21,595 nucleotides of DNA. It comes from an uncultured Collinsella sp. (GTDB taxonomy: Bacteria > Actinomycetota > Coriobacteriia > Coriobacteriales > Coriobacteriaceae). The stretch lies in NCBI GenBank assembly GCA_900549345.1, contig UROC01000027.1, forward strand, positions 1-21,595. The letters are read 5' to 3'. Positions 7,677 through 14,826 of this stretch are shown one piece after another. The position numbers and the translations under genes were made by a program. Under the pieces are notes generated by a model, which had not been told where the DNA came from, did not search any database, and worked only from the letters and a program-made list of their open reading frames with translations. Numbering within the stretch: position 1 is the stretch's first letter; every line of letters starts with the position of its first letter.

Positions 7677-8498
7677 ATGCTCAACGACCTCTACCATATG
7701 CTTGATCCCGTCGCGATCTCGGCGGGCCCCATCACGATCTACTGGTACGGTCTGGCCTATGTGGTCGGCGCCCTGCTTACGGCAGTCGTCATGTATCGCA
7801 CGCAGCGCCGCTGGGGCTTCAACATCACGATCGATGACCTGACGAGCGTCGTGGTCGGTGCGGTCTTTGGCCTCATCATCGGCGCGCGCCTGTTTTACGT
7901 CGTCTTTTACGGCGATGGCTACTATTGGACCCACCCGCTCGAGATCTTTGCCACCAACGAGGGCGGCATGAGCTTCCACGGTGGCCTGGTCGGCGGCATC
8001 TTGGGCGGCATCATCGTGTGCCGCATGTATAAGCTCGACGCCTGGACCATCGCCGACCTTGCTGTGATCGGTGCTCCGCTGGCGCTGTGCCTGGGACGTT
8101 GCGCCAACTTCGTAAACGGTGAGCTGTGGGGTAAGCCGACCGATCTGCCCTGGGGTGTGGTCTTTGGCGGCACCGCGGGCGATATGCCGCGCCATCCCTC
8201 CCAGCTCTACGAGGCGTTTCTAGAGGGCATTGTGCTCTTCTGCATCCTGCAGGTGCTCAGTCGCAAAAAACCGCTGCTGCCCCAGGGTGCGTTTATGGGC
8301 GTCTTTGTGATGGGGTACGGCATCGTCCGCTTTCTCGTCGAGTTCGTGCGCGTGCCCGATGCCCAGCTGGGTTATCTGCTGGGAGGCGTTATCACCATGG
8401 GCCAGCTGCTGAGTTTGCCGCTCGTGATTGCCGGCCTGGTGCTCATCATCTTCGCCCGACACCGCAATCGCCCCCAGTGCATCTACCTCGACGCCTAA
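7677..8498 (+). CDS. lgt: prolipoprotein diacylglyceryl transferase
   Basis: A 273-residue integral membrane enzyme that moves a diacylglyceryl group from phosphatidylglycerol to the lipobox Cys of prelipoproteins on the outer face of the cytoplasmic membrane. Signature motifs are all present: GGMSFHGGLVGG (97-108, essential His101), GRCANFVNGELWG (140-152, the Lgt signature with R141 and N144), RHPSQLYEA (172-180) and RFLVEFVRVPD (218-228). About seven membrane helices can be seen, the last near 240-260, and the tail is short. AGGGAG / AGGGG precede the ATG. The length is normal. Two hairpin repeats begin 7 bases after its stop codon and fill the gap to the next gene, which may affect 3'-end stability. 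Confidence 0.95.
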   Translation: MLNDLYHMLDPVAISAGPITIYWYGLAYVVGALLTAVVMYRTQRRWGFNITIDDLTSVVVGAVFGLIIGARLFYVVFYGDGYYWTHPLEIFATNEGGMSFHGGLVGGILGGIIVCRMYKLDAWTIADLAVIGAPLALCLGRCANFVNGELWGKPTDLPWGVVFGGTAGDMPRHPSQLYEAFLEGIVLFCILQVLSRKKPLLPQGAFMGVFVMGYGIVRFLVEFVRVPDAQLGYLLGGVITMGQLLSLPLVIAGLVLIIFARHRNRPQCIYLDA

Positions 8499-8504
8499 CC
8501 ACCA

Positions 8505-8543
8505 AAACCGCCACAAAGGGGACAGGCACCTTTGTGGTGGTTT
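8505..8543 (+). repeat. hairpin repeat element copy 1 (GGGACAGG family)
   Basis: A 13-bp stem (8505-8517 with 8531-8543, one G-U pair; inner arm CCACAAA / TTTGTGG) encloses the 13-nt loop GGGGACAGGCACC. It begins 7 bases after the lgt stop. The tail CTGGGCAACG is related to the tail of copy 2 in the opposite direction. Confidence 0.85.
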
Positions 8544-8583
8544 GCTGGGCAACGATGACAGAACCGTAACGTTTTCCCAGATA

Positions 8584-8622
8584 AAACCTGCCAAAATAAA
8601 CCTGTCCCTTTTTGGCAGGTTT
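8584..8622 (-). repeat. hairpin repeat element copy 2 (inverted)
   Basis: A 13-bp perfect stem (8584-8596 with 8610-8622; AAACCTGCCAAAA) has the 13-nt loop AGGGACAGGTTTA when read on the minus strand. It faces copy 1, tail to tail, across 40 bases, with CTGGG...CCCAG at the spacer ends. Its tail on the minus strand (TTATCTGGGAAAACGTTA) matches that of copy 4. Confidence 0.85.
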
Positions 8623-8642
8623 CTAGAAAGGCTCTTTGGACT

Positions 8643-10922
8643 GTGAAGGATTCCGACCTCTCCACAACGGCTGCGCGCGACGCTGCCCGCATCGTCTGGT
8701 TTAAGCGCTACCCCGCCAAGCAGACGCTCATCGCATTTCTGCTCGCGCTGTTGGCGACCACGGCGTTTTCCATCGATCCCGCGCCGGTCTCGAGCAACGC
8801 AGTCTTGGCGATTGACCCCAAAGCCTCGGGCATGCTGTACGTGTGCTACGAGGTGCTCCTCTCGTTTGCCGGCCATACCGACGCGGTCATGCTGCTTGCG
8901 CTTGCCTGCCTGCTCACTCTGCCGTTTCGCTACGTATTCTTTGGCCGCGGCGATGCTTGGCGTCCTTCGGTGATCCTTCCGTCGCTGTTCTTTGCCGTCT
9001 GCATGGTGTTTGGCCGCAGCTACGACCTCACCGATTCGGCTGAGATCGTGCTCGGCGACAAGGCCCGCATCATCTGCGCCTGGATAGGCGGTGCGGGCTG
9101 GATGCTCTTGGCGGTCGTTGCCTTCTACCTGGCTTTTGAGTGTCTAGATTGGCTGAGCTCTCGGCGCATTCCGTTTTCCGAAGCGCACTTTGGCCGCGTA
9201 TGGCGTGTGGCTCACGCCGTGCTCTCGGTCCATCCCTTTGCCGGGCCCTTTCTGGTGCTTATGATTGCCTGGGCGCCCACGCTCATCGCTTCGCTGCCCG
9301 GCCTTTTTATGGGGGATACGGGTGCGCAGATTCGCCAGTGGTTCAATTACCCCAACGGCACGAGTGACTACCTGCGTCTGCTCAATCCCAATGTGTTGCT
9401 CAACGGACATCACCCCGTGGTGCACACGGCTATCATCGGTTCGTGCGTCCAGCTGGGGCTTTCACTATTCAACAGCGCCAACGCAGGTCTTGCCATCTAC
9501 ACCTGCGCTCAGTTCGTCATTACGGCCGCCTGTATGGCCTATTCCATCTCGTCGCTGCGCAAACTGGGCGTGAGCCTGCCGGTCCGCGGCGTGATCTTGC
9601 TGTTCTTTGTGTTTATGCCCATGTTCTCCAACTACGCGGCCCTGCTTACCAAAGATGTGCTGTTTGCCGACGCGTTTTTGGTGCTGTTGGTGCAGACCGT
9701 GAAGCTCGTGGCCTGCGGCCTGCCCCGTCGCGATGCCAATGCCGAGCGTGCGGGCGAACAGAGGCCCGTGCTCTTTGCGCGCCACGACTGGCTGCTGCTC
9801 GCTCTGGGCGCCATGGGTTCCACGTTTCTGCGCAACGGCGGCCTGGTGTTTCCCCTGGCGGCATGCGTAATCGCGGCGGCGTTTTGCGTATGGGACGTGC
9901 ATGTGGCTCGTCGTGCAGCCAAGCAGGCTGGCGCTGCGCCTTCGGGCGCCATCTCGCGTTTCCGCTGGGTGGGAGTTCTTGCGGTGCTTGCACTCTGTCT
10001 TGCCTCTAATATGTACTTCACCAAGGTGTTTATGCCGGCGCACGACATTACGCCTGGTTCCAAGCGTGAAATCCTCTCGATTCCGTTCCAGCAGACGGCT
10101 CGTTTCGTCCAAAAGCACGACGGCCTCAACTCGGGCGTCAACCCCACGGTTAAGGAGGACGGCACCATCGTGGAGGCTCCTTGCGACGGCTTGGTGACCG
10201 ACGAAGAGCGTGCCGTGATCGACCGTGTGCTCAAGTACGACAATCTGGGCCGCCGTTACAACCCCGACAAGTCCGACGCCGTCAAAAATTGCTTTAACGA
10301 GTACGCCTCGCAGGAGGACATCAAGGCCTATTTTGAGGTGTGGGCGCAGATGTTCAAAAAGGATCCCGAGTGCTATATCTCGGCGCTCATCAATAACTAC
10401 TACGGCTACTTTTATCCGAGTGCCCGCGATGCGTGGGTCTACAGCACGTCGCGCAGTGCCGAGATTATGGCACGCCCCGATAATCTCAAGTACTTCGACT
10501 TCCATCCGGTCGATAGCAAGGTTGTGCGCTGGTGCGACCACCTGATCAACTTGTATCGCGTGGCAGTACAGCGCATCCCGTTTATCTCGCTCACCATGAG
10601 CTCGGCCACCTATGTGTGGATCATGATCGCCGTGGTGGTCTATCTGCTACGTCGTCATTCATGGCGCGGTCTGGCCATTTGGTTGCCGCTGCTGGGCGTG
10701 CTTGCCGTGTGCCTGATCGGTCCTATATGCGCTACCTGTATCCGGTTATCGCCTGCATGCCCTTTGCCATCGGCGCCACCATCACTCGCAGCGACCTTCT
10801 CTGGTCCTAATTTGGTGCAAAGGGGACAGGTTACTTTGCACCAACCCCTTGCACCAAGGGGCTGTATCATCACGACGCCTTCATTTTGGGGTTTATCTCG
10901 CAGGCCAGTAGGTATATCATAA
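8643..10922 (+). CDS. large polytopic membrane protein, DUF6020-like, with a frameshifted 3' end
   Basis: A GTG start at 8643 follows GAAAGG. The open frame gives 759 residues with about a dozen membrane segments and a large extracytoplasmic domain at about 470-640. The region PGLFMGDTGAQIRQWFNYPN...LNGHHPVVHTAIIG (219-265) looks like DUF6020, a family of GT-C-glycosyltransferase-like membrane proteins with no proven function. From P694 (10722) the reading frame loses its character: it becomes Pro/Ser-rich and runs through a hairpin repeat to 10922. The +2 frame instead continues the family, SYMRYLYPVIACMPFAIGATI, and stops at TAA 10808-10810, just before that repeat. I infer that the ancestral gene was about 8643-10810 and that a small indel near 10722 shifted the frame. 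Whether the protein still works is unknown; a sequencing or assembly error is possible. Confidence 0.7.
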   Translation: MKDSDLSTTAARDAARIVWFKRYPAKQTLIAFLLALLATTAFSIDPAPVSSNAVLAIDPKASGMLYVCYEVLLSFAGHTDAVMLLALACLLTLPFRYVFFGRGDAWRPSVILPSLFFAVCMVFGRSYDLTDSAEIVLGDKARIICAWIGGAGWMLLAVVAFYLAFECLDWLSSRRIPFSEAHFGRVWRVAHAVLSVHPFAGPFLVLMIAWAPTLIASLPGLFMGDTGAQIRQWFNYPNGTSDYLRLLNPNVLLNGHHPVVHTAIIGSCVQLGLSLFNSANAGLAIYTCAQFVITAACMAYSISSLRKLGVSLPVRGVILLFFVFMPMFSNYAALLTKDVLFADAFLVLLVQTVKLVACGLPRRDANAERAGEQRPVLFARHDWLLLALGAMGSTFLRNGGLVFPLAACVIAAAFCVWDVHVARRAAKQAGAAPSGAISRFRWVGVLAVLALCLASNMYFTKVFMPAHDITPGSKREILSIPFQQTARFVQKHDGLNSGVNPTVKEDGTIVEAPCDGLVTDEERAVIDRVLKYDNLGRRYNPDKSDAVKNCFNEYASQEDIKAYFEVWAQMFKKDPECYISALINNYYGYFYPSARDAWVYSTSRSAEIMARPDNLKYFDFHPVDSKVVRWCDHLINLYRVAVQRIPFISLTMSSATYVWIMIAVVVYLLRRHSWRGLAIWLPLLGVLAVCLIGPICATCIRLSPACPLPSAPPSLAATFSGPNLVQRGQVTLHQPLAPRGCIITTPSFWGLSRRPVGIS
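10812..10844 (+). repeat. hairpin repeat element copy 3
   Basis: A 10-bp perfect stem TTGGTGCAAA / TTTGCACCAA encloses the 13-nt loop GGGGACAGGTTAC. It starts one base after the TAA (10808-10810) in the likely ancestral frame of the DUF6020-like gene. Its stem differs completely from those of the other copies. Confidence 0.85.
10845..10861 (+). repeat. second hairpin abutting repeat copy 3
   Basis: CCCCTTG-CAC-CAAGGGG is a 7-bp perfect stem with a 3-nt loop, directly joined to copy 3. It repeats TTGCACCAA from the right arm of copy 3, so it may be a partial duplication or may act as an accessory terminator (there is no T-run). Confidence 0.6.
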
Positions 10923-10988
10923 CGACGTTTGTTTATATTGCCCGAGCATCTGCGCTGGGCTTTAGGTCGAAACCGATAGGAGACACGT

Positions 10989-11795
10989 ATGTCCGGACAC
11001 TCTAAGTGGGCCACAACCAAGCATCGTAAGGGCGCGCAGGACGCCAAGCGTTCCGCCCTCTTCTCCAAGCTGAGCCGCAACATCACCGTTGCCGCCCGTC
11101 TCGGCGGCGACCCGCTGCCCGAGAACAACGCCAGCCTCGCCGCTGCCGTTGCCAAGGCCAAGGCTCAGTCCATGCCTAAGGACAAGATCAAGTCCGCTAT
11201 CGACAAGGCATTTGGTTCGGGCGCCGACGCCGCCGTCTACGAGAACATCGTGTACGAGGGCTATGGTCCCGCCGGTGTCGCCGTCTACGTTGACTGCCTG
11301 ACCGATAACCGCAACCGCACTGCCGCCGATGTCCGTTCTGCCTTCTCCCACGCTGGTGGCAACCTGGGCACCTCCGGCTCCGTCGCCTTCCAGTTTGAGC
11401 GCAAGGGCCAGATCGTCGTCGCCAAGGAGATCCTGGACGAGAACGCCAAGAAGGAGACCATGATCGCCAACGGTGCTGCCGGTGACGAGGATGAGTTCAT
11501 GATGGCGATCGCCGAGGCCGGTGGCGAGGACTACGAGGACGCCGGCGAGGAGTGGATCGTCTGGACCGCTGCTAACGACGTCATGGCTGTCTCCAAGGCA
11601 CTCGAGGAGCAGGGCGTCCAGGTCAAGGGTTCCGAGACCACCATGGTTCCGACCACCCCGACCGAGGTCTCCGGTACCGACGCCAAGAAGGTTCAGCGCC
11701 TCATCGACCGTCTCGAGGAGCTCGACGACGTCCAGGATGTTTACAGCACCATGGATATGACCGACGAGGTCATCGCTGCCCTCGAGGAGGAGTAG
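10989..11795 (+). CDS. yebC: YebC/PmpR (TACO1-like) family protein
   Basis: A 268-residue cytoplasmic protein with the family's hallmark start MSGHSKWATTKHRKGAQDAKR, followed by FSKLSRNITVAARLGGDP, the YEGYGPAGVAVYVDCLTDNRNRT segment and the GNLGTSGSVAFQFERKG motif (about residues 124-140). The family is annotated as transcriptional regulators, and recent work links it to translation, especially at proline stretches. It is about 20 residues longer than common members, with extra acidic sequence around 150-180 (AAGDEDEFM, GGEDYEDAGEEW). TAGGAG is about 8 bases before the ATG. Codon choice is strongly biased to C-ending codons, suggesting high expression. It is followed by a terminator and transcribed apart from the AmaP operon. 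Confidence 0.93.
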   Translation: MSGHSKWATTKHRKGAQDAKRSALFSKLSRNITVAARLGGDPLPENNASLAAAVAKAKAQSMPKDKIKSAIDKAFGSGADAAVYENIVYEGYGPAGVAVYVDCLTDNRNRTAADVRSAFSHAGGNLGTSGSVAFQFERKGQIVVAKEILDENAKKETMIANGAAGDEDEFMMAIAEAGGEDYEDAGEEWIVWTAANDVMAVSKALEEQGVQVKGSETTMVPTTPTEVSGTDAKKVQRLIDRLEELDDVQDVYSTMDMTDEVIAALEEE

Positions 11796-11864
11796 CACCC
11801 GCGCGGGTTAAGCCGCGCATATCTGGGCATAATGAAGCGAGCATGCAAGCCTCGTGGAATAGAT

Positions 11865-11906
11865 GAGCCGGATCCGCGTGCGTAGAGCACCGGACCCGGC
11901 TCTTTT
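11865..11906 (+). terminator. Rho-independent terminator after yebC
   Basis: A 12-bp stem GAGCCGGATCCG / CGGACCCGGCTC (one mismatch) is followed by TTTT (11903-11906), 70 bases after the yebC stop. The T-run merges into a TATAAT. Confidence 0.75.
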
Positions 11907-11911
11907 ATAAT
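11906..11911 (+). promoter_or_regulatory. possible -10 box of the AmaP-DUF2273-Asp23 operon
   Basis: A perfect TATAAT begins in the last T of the yebC terminator and lies 50 bases before the amaP ATG. No good -35 is found 16-18 bases upstream, where the terminator stem lies, so an alternative factor or an activator may be needed, or the match may be chance. Confidence 0.3.
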
Positions 11912-11961
11912 GATGCGAATCGTTTTGCATTCTGTGGACCGAGACCCGAAAGGAGCGCCGC

Positions 11962-12507
11962 ATGCGCGTGCTCAAACGAGCCCTAGCAATCGTGTACCTT
12001 GCCGCCGCCATCGTGGCGCTGGGCACGCTTGTCTGCCAGTTCTGGGGACCGTATACGTATCGCTTTATGCTGCTATTGCGTGACACCATGCCTCGCGTCG
12101 TCGTTACGGTGTGCGCCGCCATCGTGGCGCTTGGCGTGCTCATTGGGTTTTTCCGCTTGATGTTCGCGCGTCGCGAGCCGTCCTGCGTGCATCCGGCGGG
12201 GGAGCGCAATATCGAGGTCACGCTCGCAGCGCTTTCCTCGTGCGCCCGCGCCGCGGCGGAGTGCGATGATCGTGTGATGGTTGAGCATATCGAGGCGCGC
12301 GTTCAAGGCTCCGACGAGTCGCGCGTTCGTTTTAAGGTCGAGGCCATCGCGCTCGATGATAAAGACGTCGCCTCTCTTGCCACCGCGATGCAGCAGCGCA
12401 TCGAGAAAGCCTGCGACACCATGCTCGGCACGCCGGGCACGACCGCGCGCGTCCGTTTTTTGCCGTCCAAGACTACCGTCCAGACCGTGGAGGTTTCCGG
12501 TGAGTGA
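11962..12507 (+). CDS. amaP: alkaline shock response membrane anchor protein AmaP
   Basis: A 181-residue protein with two N-terminal membrane helices (about 7-27 and 46-66) forming a hairpin, then a cytoplasmic domain. This is the layout of AmaP, which tethers Asp23 to the membrane in staphylococci. Conserved features of the soluble part are NIEVTLAALSSCARAAAE (83-100) and the beta-strand regions VEHIEARVQG and RVRFKVEAIAL. AAAGGAG sits upstream of the ATG. The next gene (DUF2273) overlaps its 3' end by 8 bases, which indicates tight translational coupling, and Asp23 follows. This gene order supports the identification, as the sequence alone is weakly conserved. Confidence 0.85.
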   Translation: MRVLKRALAIVYLAAAIVALGTLVCQFWGPYTYRFMLLLRDTMPRVVVTVCAAIVALGVLIGFFRLMFARREPSCVHPAGERNIEVTLAALSSCARAAAECDDRVMVEHIEARVQGSDESRVRFKVEAIALDDKDVASLATAMQQRIEKACDTMLGTPGTTARVRFLPSKTTVQTVEVSGE

Positions 12508-12877
12508 TACCAACCAAGACAAGACCGCCCGCACGCCGCGCCTGACGATCGATCAGAACGCTACGCCGGCAGGCGAGTCCGCCGACACCAAGCCCGAGGC
12601 CGGCGAGCAGCACGACAGCGCTGCCAACGACTTTGACGAGGCCATGGGTCTCATCAAAGGTACGGGCGCTGCTATCTGGAGCTACGCCGTGCGCCACCCC
12701 AACACTACGCTCGGCGCCGTGGCAGGCTTTATCATCGCCGTGCTGGTACTTACGTTGGGCCTGTGGGACACGCTTGTCATCGCATTCTTTGTGCTGATCG
12801 GTGCCGTAATCGGCCAGATTCGCGACGGCGAGAACGGTATCGTCAACTTCTTCGGCCGCCTGTTTAGCGGCCGCTAA
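12500..12877 (+). CDS. DUF2273 small membrane protein of the AmaP-Asp23 operon
   Basis: A 125-residue protein. A polar, acidic N-terminal stretch (1-48) precedes two membrane helices (about 70-87 and 89-108) joined by GLWD, and the end IGQIRDGENGIVNFFGRLFSGR fits DUF2273, whose members sit between amaP and asp23 in many Gram-positive bacteria. The role is unproven but probably helps membrane anchoring of Asp23. The start is GTG at 12500 because GGAGG (12489-12493) lies 6 bases before it; it overlaps the amaP stop. DUF2273 proteins are usually about 60-80 residues, so the disordered N-terminal extension is notable. Confidence 0.85.
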   Translation: MSDTNQDKTARTPRLTIDQNATPAGESADTKPEAGEQHDSAANDFDEAMGLIKGTGAAIWSYAVRHPNTTLGAVAGFIIAVLVLTLGLWDTLVIAFFVLIGAVIGQIRDGENGIVNFFGRLFSGR

Positions 12878-12921
12878 TACGTATTCGACTGTCGCATCCG
12901 CGGCAGGCATAAGGAGGAACC

Positions 12922-13446
12922 ATGGCTTTTAACACGAAGGTCGATGTGGCCGATACCGAGCTCGAGGCGAATGAGGCCGTCGTCGATGCCGGGGACGTGA
13001 CGCTCGAGGACGAGGCACTCGTCGAGGCCGAGTCCGATGCGGACGAGGACAACGAGGAGATGGACGAGGAGGCGGACGAGTCCGAGGACTCGCTGACCTA
13101 TTCCAACGGCGTGATCGAGAAAATCGTCGCCATGGCCACCCGCGAGGTGCCGCACGTTCTGGGCATGAAGGGCAACCTCATGCACTTTGTGCAGGAGCAG
13201 TTTGGTGCCGAGAACCTGACCAAGGGCGTGACGGTCGAGGTCACCGACGACAACCGCGTGGTCGTCAACATCTCGGTCATCATCGAGTACGGCGCCTATG
13301 CGCCTGCGATCTTTGACGACGTTAAGGCGCGTGTCACCGAGCGTCTGGCCGCGATGACCGGCCTTGAGGTGGCAGGCGTCAACCTGCGCATCGAGGATGT
13401 CATCACCCCCGAGGAGTACGAGCACCGTACCAGCCAGCACGAGTAA
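12922..13446 (+). CDS. Asp23/Gls24 family envelope stress response protein
   Basis: A 174-residue cytoplasmic protein. The Asp23 domain begins near residue 58 (SLTYSNGVIEKIVAMATREVPHVLGM) and continues through VTVEVTDDNRVVVNISVIIEYGAYAP (about 102-127) to VNLRIEDV near the end. The first ~57 residues are highly acidic (for example VDAGDVTLEDEAL and EDNEEMDEEADESED) and look disordered, which is unusual; the family's N-terminus is usually short. Asp23 proteins form membrane-anchored assemblies involved in envelope stress. AAGGAGGA lies upstream of the ATG. It ends the operon, and the left arm of hairpin repeat copy 4 overlaps its stop codon. Confidence 0.9.
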   Translation: MAFNTKVDVADTELEANEAVVDAGDVTLEDEALVEAESDADEDNEEMDEEADESEDSLTYSNGVIEKIVAMATREVPHVLGMKGNLMHFVQEQFGAENLTKGVTVEVTDDNRVVVNISVIIEYGAYAPAIFDDVKARVTERLAAMTGLEVAGVNLRIEDVITPEEYEHRTSQHE

Positions 13447-13481
13447 CCTACCAAAAAGGGACAGGTTTGTTTTGGCAGGTT
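13445..13481 (+). repeat. hairpin repeat element copy 4
   Basis: A 12-bp stem AACCTACCAAAA / TTTTGGCAGGTT (one A-C mismatch) encloses the 13-nt loop AGGGACAGGTTTG. The left arm overlaps the asp23 stop codon (13444-13446). Its tail TTATCTGCGTAAACGTCA is nearly the same as that of copy 2, so copies 2 and 4 share about 55 bases. Confidence 0.85.
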
Positions 13482-13498
13482 TTATCTGCGTAAACGTC

Positions 13499-13540
13499 AA
13501 ACGGCCGGTCGCGCATGCAAAAGCGCGGCCGGCCGTTTTC
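13499..13540 (+). terminator. Rho-independent terminator of the AmaP-DUF2273-Asp23 operon
   Basis: A 16-bp stem (13499-13514 with 13523-13538, one G-U pair) with an 8-nt loop is followed by TTTTC. It lies directly after repeat copy 4. Confidence 0.85.
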
Positions 13541-13582
13541 TATATGCCCTCGATGCGGTCATACCGCTCGTCTAACTAAGGG

Positions 13583-13610
13583 TTGCAATCTTCGCGTTCC
13601 GCGTTACCCT
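13583..13610 (+). promoter_or_regulatory. possible promoter of the YitT-family gene
   Basis: TTGCAA (13583-13588) and TACCCT (13605-13610) are separated by 16 bases and lie 43 bases before the ATG at 13654. The hexamers are only partial matches. Confidence 0.35.
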
Positions 13611-13653
13611 AATGGGCGCATTGTTTCCAAATTGTTAACGAGGGGTTGCCGTA

Positions 13654-14676
13654 ATGGCCGACGAACACGAGACCGAAAGCAAGGCATGGGCGATTGAAGC
13701 CGCTGCGGCAGAGGCGGCGTCGCGTGCCGCCGAGGAGGTACATCGTCCTCCGGTGGTGCCGATGGAGCGCGTTGTCGGTCGCGAGGATATCGAACGTGGC
13801 GAGCGCGCCGGCCGCAAGCGCAGCCAGGAGCCAGGCTTTCCGCGCTTTTTTGCCGAGCTCAATCTGGGCCTGATTCTCACGGCGTTCGCCATCGTGGCCT
13901 TTAAAACCCCCAATCACTTTGCCTTCGGCGGCACCTCGGGCGTGTCGGTCATTCTTTCCACGCTGTTCCCGACCCTGCCCGTCGGCGTCTTTATGTGGAT
14001 TATCAACGCGGTCCTGGTCGTTCTGGGCTTTATCTTTTTGGAGCGCAAGGCGATTCTGTGGAGCGTCTTCGCTTCGTTTGCGCTTTCGGCCTACGTCTCG
14101 CTGTTTGAGCTCTTCATTCCGACGGATGTTTCGATGACGGGTGATATGTGGCTCGACCTGTGCTTTGCCGTCATCTTGCCGGCGCTCGGCAGCGCTATTG
14201 TCTTTGATATCGGCGCCTCGACGGGTGGCACGGACATTCTTGCCATGATCCTCAAACGCCGCACCACGCTCGAGATTGGCCGCGCGCTGCTGCTGGTCGA
14301 TATCGGCATCGTAACCATCGCGGCTTTCCTGTATGGCCCGCGCGTTGGCCTGTACTGCGTGCTTGGCCTGTTTGCCAAGACGCTCGTGGTCGATAAGGCT
14401 ATCGAGAGCATTCACCTTCGTAAGGTCTGCACGATCATTTGCGCCGAACCGCGAAAAGTCGAGGAGTTTATTGTCAAGCATCTCAACCGCACGGCAACGA
14501 TCAGCCGTGGCTACGGCGCCTTCTCGGGCAAGTGCGTCACGGTGATTATGAGCGTGCTGAGCCGTCGCGAGGCAGTGCAGCTGCGCCGCTATACCCGCGA
14601 GATTGACCCTGGCGCCTTCATCACCATCGTCGATAGCTCCGAGATCGTGGGCAAGGGCTTCCGCGGCACGAACTAG
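13654..14676 (+). CDS. YitT family membrane protein
   Basis: A 340-residue protein. After a charged N-terminal extension (1-62, Ala/Glu-rich then Arg-rich), five or six membrane segments (about 68-84, 90-106, 110-130, 133-153, 165-185, 212-240) form the YitT membrane domain, with the family motif FDIGASTGGTDILAMILKRR (184-203). The C-terminal DUF2179 cytoplasmic domain (about 253-336) contains the typical TATISRGYGAFSGK and ITIVDSSEIVGKGF. The family is thought to be a transporter-like membrane protein of unknown substrate. GAGGGG precedes the ATG. The N-terminal extension is longer than usual for the family. No clear terminator was seen in the 150 bases to the next gene. Confidence 0.9.
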   Translation: MADEHETESKAWAIEAAAAEAASRAAEEVHRPPVVPMERVVGREDIERGERAGRKRSQEPGFPRFFAELNLGLILTAFAIVAFKTPNHFAFGGTSGVSVILSTLFPTLPVGVFMWIINAVLVVLGFIFLERKAILWSVFASFALSAYVSLFELFIPTDVSMTGDMWLDLCFAVILPALGSAIVFDIGASTGGTDILAMILKRRTTLEIGRALLLVDIGIVTIAAFLYGPRVGLYCVLGLFAKTLVVDKAIESIHLRKVCTIICAEPRKVEEFIVKHLNRTATISRGYGAFSGKCVTVIMSVLSRREAVQLRRYTREIDPGAFITIVDSSEIVGKGFRGTN

Positions 14677-14826
14677 CGCGGACGCACCCTTCGAATCATT
14701 GAATAAAGCCGCCTACGTTGCAAATCGGCCATCTTGGAGTATTTGTCCCCACATTGGGCGATAATGTTGCCAAAGACATCGTTTGCGATCCAGGTGATTC
14801 GCTCTAGATACGAAGGGATGATTTCG

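Noticed and set aside
14783..14810. TTGCGA / TAGATA as promoter for the first zinc-ribbon gene
   Set aside because: Spacing is right, but the start would fall in or after the ribosome site at 14812-14817, leaving no leader.
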